Assembly: GCA_003164215.1 (NCBI GenBank)
Contig: PLSR01000020.1
Coordinates: 13,158-47,290 of the forward strand
Direction of reading: 5' to 3'
Length of the DNA stretch: 34,133 nt
Origin: Candidatus Kaiserbacteria bacterium
Lineage (GTDB): Bacteria; Patescibacteriota; Minisyncoccia; Phycocordibacterales; UBA2100
Shown here: one piece after another, positions 8,395 to 17,365 of the stretch
Numbering within the stretch: position 1 is the first letter of the stretch
Layout: the number at the start of each line of letters is the position of its first letter
Notes under the pieces: model-generated
Database searches by the model: none
What the model saw: the letters and a program-made list of their open reading frames with translations, nothing else
What the model was told of the DNA's origin: nothing
Position numbers and translations under genes: made by a program

Positions 8395-9264
8395 ATGGAG
8401 TTTCCAATCATCGGTTTCATCGGACAAGGATTCATTGGCGGGGCATACGCAGACGACATCGAGTCGCGCGGATTCCCCGTGGTGCGGTACGCCTTAGAAG
8501 AGCCGTATGTGCGCAACAAAGAGCAGCTTCTGCAATGTTCGATCGTCTTCATTGCAGTACCGACGCCCACGACAGTGCATGGTTTTGACTACTCGATCGT
8601 TCGCGATGTGATCGGCTTCACCAAACCGGGAGCGATCGTCGTTATAAAGTCGACCATTATTCCCGGTACGACCGAGTCGCTCCAGGAACTGTTTCCCGAT
8701 CGCATCATCCTGCATTCTCCCGAATTTTTGCGCGAAGCGACGGCCGCATCCGATGCGGCTCATCCCGAACGCACCATCATTGGCATTCCGCGCAACACGC
8801 AAGAATACCGCGACGCCGCACAGCAGGTGCTCGCGATCTTGCCCAAGGCGCCCTTCGAGCTTGTCTGCTCGTCGCGCGAGGCCGAATATATTAAGTATGC
8901 GAACAATTCTTTTTTGTTCTGGAAAGTCCTTTTTGCAAATATTTTTGCGAATGCCGTCGCGCAAGAAGGTGGTGACTGGGACGTGGTGCGTTCGGCGCTC
9001 GGTGCAGATTCGCGAATCGGTCCATCGCATCTGGCCGTGGACCATACAAGCAACCATAGCGCCACCAAAACTGGCCGCGGCGCGGGTGGACTCTGCTTCA
9101 TCAAGGATTTTGCTGCATTCGTGGATCACTACGAAAAAATAATGCCATCTGATGCGGCAGGTATAGCTGTTTTGCGTGCGCTCGAATCTAAGAACAAAGA
9201 ACTTCTTATACAGAGCGGCAAAGATCTCGACCTCTTGAAAGGTGTGTATGGAGAGATCACATAA
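8395..9264 (+). CDS. Minimal UDP-glucose/GDP-mannose dehydrogenase-like protein (NAD-binding + central domain, lacks C-terminal UDP-binding domain)
   Basis: IIGFIGQGFIGGAYADDIE, VFIAVPTPTT, KSTIIPGTTE, HSPEFLREATA, GGLCFIKD catalytic-Cys motif; ends about 40 aa after it. Confidence 0.8.
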   Translation: MEFPIIGFIGQGFIGGAYADDIESRGFPVVRYALEEPYVRNKEQLLQCSIVFIAVPTPTTVHGFDYSIVRDVIGFTKPGAIVVIKSTIIPGTTESLQELFPDRIILHSPEFLREATAASDAAHPERTIIGIPRNTQEYRDAAQQVLAILPKAPFELVCSSREAEYIKYANNSFLFWKVLFANIFANAVAQEGGDWDVVRSALGADSRIGPSHLAVDHTSNHSATKTGRGAGGLCFIKDFAAFVDHYEKIMPSDAAGIAVLRALESKNKELLIQSGKDLDLLKGVYGEIT

Positions 9265-9324
9265 ACAGTATTCGAATTTCTGACGCGCTTTTCTTTTGCC
9301 GTGATTGGGCTAGGATAAGGCCTC

Positions 9325-10542
9325 ATGAAGCGCGTTCTCATTTTCTCCCTTACATACCAGCCCTTTATCGGGGGAGCAGAGGTAGCGATAAAGCAAATAA
9401 CGGACCGGATCGATCCGAGCGAGTATCAGTTCGACATGATCACGCTACGGTTCGATTCGAAGCTACCCGAAGTCGAGCGAGTAGGGAATGTCACCGTATA
9501 TCGCATCGGTGCCACGGTGGAGAATCCGAAAGTGTCCGACAGGAATTTGCCGCCGGCGCTGAAGCGCGCGAAATTGCTTTTTCCGTTCACCTCATTTTTA
9601 AAAGCGCTGTCGCTGTATCGTAAAAATAAATACGACATGACGTGGGCGATGATGGCCAACTATGCCGCCTTCGGTGCGTTGCTTTTCAAATACACACATC
9701 CTTCCGTGCCGTACTACCTCGAACTCCAAGATGGTAATTCGCTCGAACAGGTGCGAAGCCGTCAGCCGATCCTGCGTACACTGTGGTTCTTCTATCGCCG
9801 CCTCTATCTCAAAGCGGATCGCATCAAAGCAATATCGCGATTCATCGAGAAATTGACGCGCGAGGTCGGCTACGAAGGCCCTGTCGTCGTCATTCCCAAT
9901 GCTGTCGACACGGCAAAATTTTCCGCATCGGTCGAAGGGGAATTACTTTGGGAATTGAAAAATAAATATGGCAAACAGCACGGCGATATATATCTCTTCA
10001 CCGCATCGCGGCTTGTGCTTTCGCGTGGTGTCGAAGACGTGATCCGCGCCTTGTCGCATCTGCCGCCCCATGTGAAATTTCTCATCGCGGGCGACGGCGA
10101 AGATCGCGCCAAGCTCGAAGATATCGCGCGAAAGGCGAATGTCGATGATCGCGTGATCTTCGCCGGGCACATCGATCACGCGGATCTACCGGCATATTTC
10201 AAGATGTGCGATATCTTCGTGCGCCCCTCGATCATCGAAGGATTCGGCAACGCGTTCGTCGAGGCATTTGCGGCGGGCATTCCCGTAGTGGCAACGCCGG
10301 TCGGCGGCATTCCTGATTTTCTCTTTGATCCGTGGAAAGATCCGGAGATTCCATCGACGGGGATCTTCTGCAAGGTGCGTGATCCCGAATCGGTCGCCAA
10401 GGCGGTCCGGCACTATATCGATGATCCACAACTCACAGCGACCATCGTGAAGAATGCCAAGGCGCTCGCGATCGAGAAGTACGATTGGAATATCATTGCA
10501 CGGGATATGAAGGTGCAGATCTTCGACGTGCTCACACATTAG
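9325..10542 (+). CDS. GT4-family glycosyltransferase
   Basis: FIGGAEVAIKQITDRI, VVIPNAVDTAKF, RPSIIEGFGNAFVEAFAAGIPVVATPVGGI. Confidence 0.9.
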   Translation: MKRVLIFSLTYQPFIGGAEVAIKQITDRIDPSEYQFDMITLRFDSKLPEVERVGNVTVYRIGATVENPKVSDRNLPPALKRAKLLFPFTSFLKALSLYRKNKYDMTWAMMANYAAFGALLFKYTHPSVPYYLELQDGNSLEQVRSRQPILRTLWFFYRRLYLKADRIKAISRFIEKLTREVGYEGPVVVIPNAVDTAKFSASVEGELLWELKNKYGKQHGDIYLFTASRLVLSRGVEDVIRALSHLPPHVKFLIAGDGEDRAKLEDIARKANVDDRVIFAGHIDHADLPAYFKMCDIFVRPSIIEGFGNAFVEAFAAGIPVVATPVGGIPDFLFDPWKDPEIPSTGIFCKVRDPESVAKAVRHYIDDPQLTATIVKNAKALAIEKYDWNIIARDMKVQIFDVLTH

Positions 10543-10579
10543 TGCGGCGGCGCCCTTGGCGCGCGCCCCGCCCGTGCGC

Positions 10580-10585
10580 TACAGT
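10580..10585 (+). promoter_or_regulatory. -10 box TACAGT, 6 nt before ATG 10592
   Basis: TACAGT-ACTCCC-ATG, no SD. Confidence 0.5.
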
Positions 10586-10591
10586 ACTCCC

Positions 10592-11587
10592 ATGCGTATT
10601 GTCATCGCGTCAGGCATCTATCCGCCGGAAGTCGGCGGCCCCGCCCTTTATGCAAAGGGAGTCAAAGAATCGCTCGAACGCGCCGGCCATGAAGCCCCAG
10701 TAGTCCTTTTTGGCAGTTTACGGGGCTATCCGTCGGGCATCCGGCATTTTTTGTACGCGATCAAGCTGTGGCGCGCAGCGAGCGGCGCTGATGCGATATT
10801 CGCATTCGATACCTATAGCGTCGGCGTGCCTGCCGTTCTCGTCGGCATGCTCCGAGGGGTGCCCGTCGTCATACGCATCGGCGGCGATTTCGTATGGGAA
10901 TCATATATCGAACGCACCAAGGATTTGGTGCCGCTACCGAATTTCTATCGCGTACCGCGCGATCTCAACCGTAAAGAGCGCATCGCGTTCAAGCTCGTCA
11001 CCTGGATGCTTCGTCACGCACAGCTCGCATTCAATACGCCGTGGCTCCGTGAGATCTGGCAAGAGCCGTACAAGATCGATCCATCGCGAACGCATATCGT
11101 CGAGAATGTCATCGGGGAACGATTCGATCGCGCTTCGGTAACGAATCGTTCGCTGCTCTTGTATGGACGGCAGATCGCGCTCAAGAACACGGGGGCATTC
11201 CGCTCCGCGTTTCAAAAAGTGCGCACAGACGGGGTCAACTTCGATCTTGAAGAGGGGATGGTGCCGCATGTGGAACTCATTGAAAAAATACGCGCCTGTT
11301 ACGCCGTCGCGATTCCGTCGATCTCGGAAGTCGCTCCCAACAGCGTCATCGATGCAATACGTTGCGGCGTGCCGTTCCTGCTCACGAAGTATTCCGGCTA
11401 CGCAGAAAAATATAAAGACATGGGCATAATTATTGACCCACTTTCTCAAGCCGACATGGCACGCGGCATTCGAGAGATCGCTGATCCTGTGATCCATGCA
11501 CGCTTGTGCGCGAACATCGTCGCATACGCCGACCTGCGCACGTATGATCATGTTGCCCGCGAAATGCTCGCGATCATACAAAAATAG
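10592..11587 (+). CDS. GT4-like glycosyltransferase
   Basis: MRIVIASGIYPPEVGGPALYAKGV; SISEVAPNSVIDAIRCGVPFLLT. Confidence 0.8.
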   Translation: MRIVIASGIYPPEVGGPALYAKGVKESLERAGHEAPVVLFGSLRGYPSGIRHFLYAIKLWRAASGADAIFAFDTYSVGVPAVLVGMLRGVPVVIRIGGDFVWESYIERTKDLVPLPNFYRVPRDLNRKERIAFKLVTWMLRHAQLAFNTPWLREIWQEPYKIDPSRTHIVENVIGERFDRASVTNRSLLLYGRQIALKNTGAFRSAFQKVRTDGVNFDLEEGMVPHVELIEKIRACYAVAIPSISEVAPNSVIDAIRCGVPFLLTKYSGYAEKYKDMGIIIDPLSQADMARGIREIADPVIHARLCANIVAYADLRTYDHVAREMLAIIQK

Positions 11588-11588
11588 T

Positions 11589-12662
11589 ATGCGTGTACTG
11601 CAGATCGGTTCAGATAGATCAAAGCGGGGAATTCTTTTCCCAGGAACGCCCGCGTTCGAACGTCAGCGCGCCTATGCCGAGAAGTTCGATCATCTCGACG
11701 TCATCGGCTTCTCTATTCGATCTGACGATGCGACAGAGCATATTCAAGGCAAACTTTCCGTCCATCCGACGAATTCGCTTTCAAAACTATTTTACGGGAT
11801 CGACACATTGCGTATCGTCCGCACATTGTCCAAACCGGATGTTATTTCAGCACAGGATCCCTTCGAGGTCGGACTCCTTGGGCTGTTCATTGCTCGTCGT
11901 CTTCGTCTGCCGCTGCACGTACAGGTACACACCGATTTTCTTTCGCCACACTATGCACGACATTCGTTCTTGAATCGGCTGCGTGTTGCGGTCGCCGGCT
12001 TTGTCTTGCGTCGCGCGGCACGCGTGCGCGTCGTATCCGACCGCGTCAAGGATGAGATCATTTCGCGCTACGGGCTCAAAACGCACATCGGCATCTTGCC
12101 GATATTCGTGGATATCGAGAATTTCAGAAACGCGCCGCGCATGCCCGGGCTTGAGGCTCGATTTGAGCAATTCAAAACGAAACTCCTCGTCGTTTCGCGT
12201 CTTGAATCTGAGAAGAATGTCGCGCTCGCGATCACCTCATTTGCGAAATCAGCGCCGGAGGATGCCTGCCTCATCGTGCTCGGATCGGGAACTGAGCGGT
12301 TGAAGCTCAAAGAGCTCGCAAAAAAACTTGGCATTGCGGACCGTGTTTTCCTCGATGGCGAGGCGAGCGCGCGTGATTTCTATCCGATCGTGGATCTCGT
12401 TTTGGTGACCTCGCACTATGAAGGCTACGGACTCGTGATCATCGAAGCGCTCGCGGCAGGGAAGCCGGTCCTTTCGACCGATGTTGGCATCGCGCGCGCC
12501 GCCGGCGCGATCATTGCGAACGAACAGGAATTTCCAGCAGCCCTCGCGCAGTGGTTCAAGGGCGGCCCTCGAACGATGCAATTGAATAAGTATCCGTACC
12601 AGAATTTCGATGAGTATGTGCGGGGATATTGTGACGATATCGCCGCTTGCATAAAAAAGTAA
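11589..12662 (+). CDS. GT4-family glycosyltransferase
   Basis: KLLVVSRLESEKNVALAI; TSHYEGYGLVIIEALAAGKPVLSTDVG. Confidence 0.9.
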   Translation: MRVLQIGSDRSKRGILFPGTPAFERQRAYAEKFDHLDVIGFSIRSDDATEHIQGKLSVHPTNSLSKLFYGIDTLRIVRTLSKPDVISAQDPFEVGLLGLFIARRLRLPLHVQVHTDFLSPHYARHSFLNRLRVAVAGFVLRRAARVRVVSDRVKDEIISRYGLKTHIGILPIFVDIENFRNAPRMPGLEARFEQFKTKLLVVSRLESEKNVALAITSFAKSAPEDACLIVLGSGTERLKLKELAKKLGIADRVFLDGEASARDFYPIVDLVLVTSHYEGYGLVIIEALAAGKPVLSTDVGIARAAGAIIANEQEFPAALAQWFKGGPRTMQLNKYPYQNFDEYVRGYCDDIAACIKK

Positions 12663-12686
12663 AAGGCCGCGACTTGCGTCGCGACC
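12651..12686 (-). terminator. Intrinsic terminator of the minus-strand YdcF-like gene
   Basis: GGCCGCGAC-TTGC-GTCGCGACC (8/9 pairs), A-rich plus-strand flank gives a U-rich minus-strand 3' end. Confidence 0.75.
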
Positions 12687-12700
12687 TTTCGAAGCTCCGG

Positions 12701-13387
12701 TCACCAACCTTTCGTCTGCGGTCGGTCTTTTCCGAGCAAGAACATCGCGACCCCGCGAATTTCCTGGATGACCCGTGAGTCGGTGAAATGACCGCCGAAT
12801 GACCGCAGTCGTTGTTCAGCTGCCTCGCGATTTCCATCGAGTTCCGCTTCGGCCAAAGTGAACGCTTCAGCGGGAGTCAAAAATGGAGGCAGTCCGGCTG
12901 ACCGTAATGCGATCCGACCGGCCCGTGGGCAGTGATACCAGCTCGTGACAAACTCCACCTCTCCTTCCTCGATCGAGAGGTGTTCCCGTCGAGCGAACTC
13001 CAGGAAAGCGATCGCCGCGTTGCCAGTCGTACCCGTCGAAGGCAGCCAGTGTATTTTCGATGGGTCAGCTCCAAGATCATGAATGAGCATTTCCCGAATT
13101 ACCCATCCTTGCCACAACTTCGAGGGTTTGCCATCGATTACGATAGTTTCTCCCTTGTAACGCCTCTCATCTTTTCCGGGGATTACGAGCATTCGACAGA
13201 AACCGAGGCGCAGCATTGCAGCGAACCCCTCGATCCGGGGTTGCGCGTAAATCGGATTCTGTTCGATTGATCCAAGATGATCTCCAGCAGGTTTAAAACC
13301 GCTCGGACGTTCCGGATTTGCGGTCTTTTCGATGTCGAATGCAAAGCCGCACACGACATCAATTCTGTGTACAAGCCTGTTCGACAT
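12701..13387 (-). CDS. YdcF/DUF218-like family protein
   Basis: MLVIPGKDERRYKGE...WVIREMLIHDLGADPSKIHWLPSTGTTGNA...VEFVTSWYHCPRAGRIALRSAG; ATG 13387 with GAAAGG SD preferred over TTG 13423. Confidence 0.65.
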   Translation of the reverse strand: MSNRLVHRIDVVCGFAFDIEKTANPERPSGFKPAGDHLGSIEQNPIYAQPRIEGFAAMLRLGFCRMLVIPGKDERRYKGETIVIDGKPSKLWQGWVIREMLIHDLGADPSKIHWLPSTGTTGNAAIAFLEFARREHLSIEEGEVEFVTSWYHCPRAGRIALRSAGLPPFLTPAEAFTLAEAELDGNREAAEQRLRSFGGHFTDSRVIQEIRGVAMFLLGKDRPQTKGW

Positions 13388-13436
13388 CTGTAAACCTTTC
13401 TTTGCCTCGTTGTGGGTACTCAAAGAACGAACGAAT

Positions 13437-13464
13437 ATAATAAATCTTTTTTTAGATATGTCAA
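13437..13464 (-). promoter_or_regulatory. Sigma70-type promoter TTGACA-16-TATTAT
   Basis: Consensus -35 at 13459-13464 and -10 at 13437-13442 (minus strand). Confidence 0.75.
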
Positions 13465-13473
13465 TCTTATTTC

Positions 13474-13502
13474 TTGCATAAATTAAGCCAAAGAAGCATA
13501 AT
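13474..13502 (+). promoter_or_regulatory. Promoter TTGCAT-17-CATAAT for the 13512 gene
   Basis: 17-bp spacer; -10 ends 9 nt before ATG. Confidence 0.65.
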
Positions 13503-13511
13503 GCAGGATCT

Positions 13512-14495
13512 ATGGCTACGACTAAAACAGCGAAAAAAGCAGTTAAAAATGGTCACAAGAAGCCGATCATTGGCTTCATCGGGCAAGGATGGATCGGCAA
13601 GAACTATGCCGAGGACTTCGAGAAGCGCGGCTTCGAGACGATCCGCTTCGCACTTGAAGAACCGTATCGGCAAAACGAAGACAAGATCAAAGAAGCGGAC
13701 ATCGTCTTCATCGCAGTGCCGACGCCGACCACGACCGACGGTTTCGATGACTCGATCGCGCGCGGGGTCTTGAAACATGTGGGTCACGGGAAGACCGCCG
13801 TCGTGAAGTCGACCTTGAAGCCGGGCACGACGCATTCGTTCCAAAAGCAATACCCGGATATCTTCGTCATGCACTCTCCGGAATTCCTCTCGCGCGGCAC
13901 GGCGGCATACGATGCGTCGCATCCGCTGCAAAACATCGTCGGTATTCCTGTTGACAATGAAGAGTATCGGACGCGGGCAGAGCGTGTGCTTTCAGTCCTC
14001 CCAGAAGCGCCATCGATCATCGTGCCGGCGCAGACAGCAGAATTTTTCAAATATGTGCACAACACATCGCTCTTCGCGCGTTCGATCTACATGAACCTTT
14101 TATATGACATCGCGACTGAGCTTGGTGTCGACTGGGCACATGTCAAAGAGATGATCATTCGCGATCCAATGATCGCGTTCCAGGATCCCGTGATTGCCAA
14201 ATGGCATATCGAACCTGCGCATTCCTCAGGACGTGGCATCGGCGGCGATTGTCACATCAAGGATTTCGAGACATTTTCGCGACTATTCGCAGAGACCGTT
14301 GGTGACGAACACGGCATGAAGCTCATCGATGCCATGAAGAATATGAACATCGAGCTGCTCCTCGGCAGTAAGAAAGATCTCGACCTGCTTTCGGGCGTGT
14401 ATGGTAAAGATATATTGAAACGTAAAACGAAGGTGAAGAAAGCCGCGCGGAAGTCGGCGAAGAAGGCGGGACAAAAGTTGCGCAAACGCGCATAA
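13512..14495 (+). CDS. Minimal UDP-glucose dehydrogenase-like protein with Lys/Ala-rich tails at both ends
   Basis: PIIGFIGQGWIGKNYAEDFEKRG, VFIAVPTPTTTDGF, KSTLKPGTTHSF, GGDCHIKD; N-terminal MATTKTAKKAVKNGHKK and C-terminal KRKTKVKKAARKSAKKAGQKLRKRA. Confidence 0.82.
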   Translation: MATTKTAKKAVKNGHKKPIIGFIGQGWIGKNYAEDFEKRGFETIRFALEEPYRQNEDKIKEADIVFIAVPTPTTTDGFDDSIARGVLKHVGHGKTAVVKSTLKPGTTHSFQKQYPDIFVMHSPEFLSRGTAAYDASHPLQNIVGIPVDNEEYRTRAERVLSVLPEAPSIIVPAQTAEFFKYVHNTSLFARSIYMNLLYDIATELGVDWAHVKEMIIRDPMIAFQDPVIAKWHIEPAHSSGRGIGGDCHIKDFETFSRLFAETVGDEHGMKLIDAMKNMNIELLLGSKKDLDLLSGVYGKDILKRKTKVKKAARKSAKKAGQKLRKRA

Positions 14496-14525
14496 TGCAG
14501 GCAGACGGCCTTGCGCCGCCCCGTC

Positions 14526-15053
14526 ATGAAGAATACAGAACATAACTACGCATTCATTGATAGCCAGAACGTCAATTTGGCGATTCGCGACCAAGGCTGG
14601 CATCTTGATTGGAAGCGGTTCAGGATATATCTGCAAGAAAAATACGGCGTCGAAAAGGCCTTTCTTTTTATCGGATATGTCGAGGGAAACAGCGAATTGT
14701 ATACGGCACTGCAAGATGCTGGTTTTCTTTGTGTGTTCAAACCAACGCTGACATATAAGGATGGAACGACGAAAGGTAATTGCGATGCCGAGCTTGTCTT
14801 GCAGGCGATGATCGAATACCAGAATTTCAATAAGGCCGTAATAGTGACAGGCGACGGTGACTTTTATTGTTTGGCGAAGTATTTTATAGAGCAGGGTAAA
14901 TTAGCGGCCATAGTCGTACCGAATAGATTCAAGTTTTCTGCGCTTTTAAAATTTCAAGTTTGCCGCCCACACCTTCGATTTATGAATGATTTAAAAGAGC
15001 GCTTATCATACAGGGGGGCAAAGAAAAGGCCCCACAAGGACGGGACCTTGTAG
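14526..15053 (+). CDS. NYN-domain (LabA/DUF88-like) protein
   Basis: YAFIDSQNVNLAIRDQGW, KGNCDAELVLQAMIEY, AVIVTGDGDFYCLAKYFIEQGK: PIN-like acidic residues in order. Confidence 0.85.
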   Translation: MKNTEHNYAFIDSQNVNLAIRDQGWHLDWKRFRIYLQEKYGVEKAFLFIGYVEGNSELYTALQDAGFLCVFKPTLTYKDGTTKGNCDAELVLQAMIEYQNFNKAVIVTGDGDFYCLAKYFIEQGKLAAIVVPNRFKFSALLKFQVCRPHLRFMNDLKERLSYRGAKKRPHKDGTL

Positions 15054-15055
15054 GG
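15030..15055. terminator. Hairpin CCCCACAAGG-N6-CCTTGTAGGG overlapping the NYN stop codon
   Basis: 10-bp stem with one mismatch; only weak T-richness downstream. Confidence 0.5.
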
Positions 15056-15110
15056 TTATCTCTTCCGTTGGTGATACGCGTATTATACCTATACTAGTGA
15101 TGACGTCAAT

Positions 15111-16154
15111 ATGAAGCTTCTCATAGTCACCCAGGCGGTCGACCTCGACGATCCCGTCTTGGGGTTCATGCACCGATGGATCGAAGCATTCGCCACGCGG
15201 TTCGATTCCATCGAAGTGATCTGTCTTAAAAAGGGACGTTCACATCTTCCGGAGAATGTTCATGTGCACTCACTCGGGAAGGAACACGGGACCTCTCGTG
15301 TGAAATATATTTTCAATTTTTATCGCTACCTGTGGGCTCTGCGCGGCTCGTATGACGCGGTCTTCGTGCATATGAATCAGGAGTATGTGCTCTTGGGCGG
15401 GATCTTCTGGCGAATGTCGGGAAAGAAGGTCATTCTCTGGCGTAATCACAAGAAGGGCACGTGGACGACACGACTTGCCGGTATGATCGCACATACAGTG
15501 TGCTATACGTCAGCCGCCGCGTACGTCGCGCATTTTAAGAACGCGGTACAAATGCCGATCGGCATCGATACTGATATATTCGTTCCACCTGCAAGCCCGC
15601 CTCCAGCGAATTCGATACTATTTCTCGGTCGTATCGATGCGGTGAAGAAACCGATCGAGTTCCTTGATGCCTTGAAGATCCTCGTGGATCAAAATGTGGA
15701 TTTTCATGCGGACATTTACGGCGACCCAACATATCCGGATGATCCATATTTCGTGCAGTTCAAAGATGCGGCACGGTCACTCCTCGCGAGCGGTCGTGTG
15801 ATGCTCCACCCATCCGTCCCGAACGAACAGACGCCGAAGGTCTATGGCGCACATCAGATCTACGTCAATCTCACGCCATCCGGCTCGTTCGACAAAACGA
15901 TCGGCGAGGCAATGGCGTGTGGTTGCATCGTCGTCGTAGCGAACGACGCTGTGCAAAAATATATCAGCGAAGAACAGCTTATCGATCCCGTTTCAGCAGC
16001 TTCCCTCGGAACCGGTATTCGGCTAGCTCTGAATTTGTCGGAAGGTGAGCGTAAATCGCGAAAGCATAGGTCACGAGAATATGTGATGCGGGAGCACTCG
16101 CTTTCGCTTTTGGTAGAAAAATTGGCGTACGCATTGGGAACAAAAACATTATGA
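15111..16154 (+). CDS. GT4-like glycosyltransferase
   Basis: PIGIDTDIFVPP, ILFLGRIDAVKKPIEFLDAL, GSFDKTIGEAMACGCIVVV. Confidence 0.88.
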   Translation: MKLLIVTQAVDLDDPVLGFMHRWIEAFATRFDSIEVICLKKGRSHLPENVHVHSLGKEHGTSRVKYIFNFYRYLWALRGSYDAVFVHMNQEYVLLGGIFWRMSGKKVILWRNHKKGTWTTRLAGMIAHTVCYTSAAAYVAHFKNAVQMPIGIDTDIFVPPASPPPANSILFLGRIDAVKKPIEFLDALKILVDQNVDFHADIYGDPTYPDDPYFVQFKDAARSLLASGRVMLHPSVPNEQTPKVYGAHQIYVNLTPSGSFDKTIGEAMACGCIVVVANDAVQKYISEEQLIDPVSAASLGTGIRLALNLSEGERKSRKHRSREYVMREHSLSLLVEKLAYALGTKTL

Positions 16155-17365
16155 ACGAGAAAAAAATTCACGTTGCATACGTGGTCAACAGCATACTCAT
16201 CGCAGGCGCGGAGATGACCGTGTTCGAAACGGCAGCGCATCTCGATCGAGAACGATTCTCTCCGACAGTGTATGCCTTAAGTGATTATGGCAACGCGCGT
16301 TCATCGCTCGCGTCACGATTTCAAGAGGCACAGATACCGCTTGTGTTCTTGGATGCGGGCAAGAAGGTCGGTATCATAAGCGCGATACGCATGTTGCGCA
16401 CACAGTTCCACGTATCGCGTCCCGACATCCTACATTGTCATCTTCCGGACGCGGTCATCGCCGGAGGCATTGCTGCCGCGAGCATGCACATACCGTTCAT
16501 CATCCATGAAGATCAGACACAGAGGTTTCATTCATGGAAGATTCGATTGATGTATCGCTTGCTTAGACCATTCTCGGCGCTCACTGTCTGTTATGCGGAT
16601 AGTATCGAAGAGGATATCTTCGGCGTCGCACATGTGCTCGATGCTCAACCTGAAAAGATCGAATACAGATCATGTACCATTTCCAATGGCATTGACGTAG
16701 CCCGAGTCGAAGACGTTACATTGAGCGTTGATCGTCATCAAAAACGCCGCGAGCTCGGTTGGACCGACACAGATATCGTCATTGTATCGACCGCACGGTT
16801 CATCGAATGGAAGGGGCATCGACAGCTCGTTGAAGCTTTTGCATCCGTGGTGGAAAAGGTTCCAAATGCGAGACTTTTTATTGCTGGCGGCGGAGCGATA
16901 CATCAGGAACTCTGTGACCGTGTAAGCGAGCTCGGGCTTACAGAACGGGTGCAATTGCCTGGAGTGCGCACCGATATCTACGAGATCCTTACTGTTGCTG
17001 ACATTTTTTCACTCGCGTTTATTTATGGAAAAGGCCGCGAAGCCGAGGCGATTGGAATTGCCGGATTCGAAGCGATGGCATGCGGCTTGCCGATTGTCGT
17101 CAGTGACTATGCCGGAGCTCTGCAACACACAGAAAATGGTAAAAACGGCATTATTGTCCGGCGAGATGACAAGGAGGCATTATCTGCCGCCCTGACCCGT
17201 CTTGCAGGCGATGCAACGTTGCGCCAACAAATGGGAGAGTCGGCGCACCACTACGCGCTCCGCCACTTGGATTGGCGGACTATAGTACCCATATACGAAC
17301 GAATATATTCTTTACTATCGATCAATGAAGGCGGAGATCACTCGGAACCACGAGAGTCTTTGTAA
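16151..17365 (+). CDS. GT4-family glycosyltransferase
   Basis: AGAEMTVFETAAHL, VSTARFIEWKGHRQLVEAF, EAIGIAGFEAMACGLPIVVSDYAG; ATGA overlap with upstream gene. Confidence 0.9.
   Translation: MNEKKIHVAYVVNSILIAGAEMTVFETAAHLDRERFSPTVYALSDYGNARSSLASRFQEAQIPLVFLDAGKKVGIISAIRMLRTQFHVSRPDILHCHLPDAVIAGGIAAASMHIPFIIHEDQTQRFHSWKIRLMYRLLRPFSALTVCYADSIEEDIFGVAHVLDAQPEKIEYRSCTISNGIDVARVEDVTLSVDRHQKRRELGWTDTDIVIVSTARFIEWKGHRQLVEAFASVVEKVPNARLFIAGGGAIHQELCDRVSELGLTERVQLPGVRTDIYEILTVADIFSLAFIYGKGREAEAIGIAGFEAMACGLPIVVSDYAGALQHTENGKNGIIVRRDDKEALSAALTRLAGDATLRQQMGESAHHYALRHLDWRTIVPIYERIYSLLSINEGGDHSEPRESL

Noticed and set aside
17338-17365. 28-bp convergent overlap of a GT and the DegT aminotransferase
   Set aside because: Short tail-to-tail overlaps are common in compact genomes; used only as context for the module-boundary finding.
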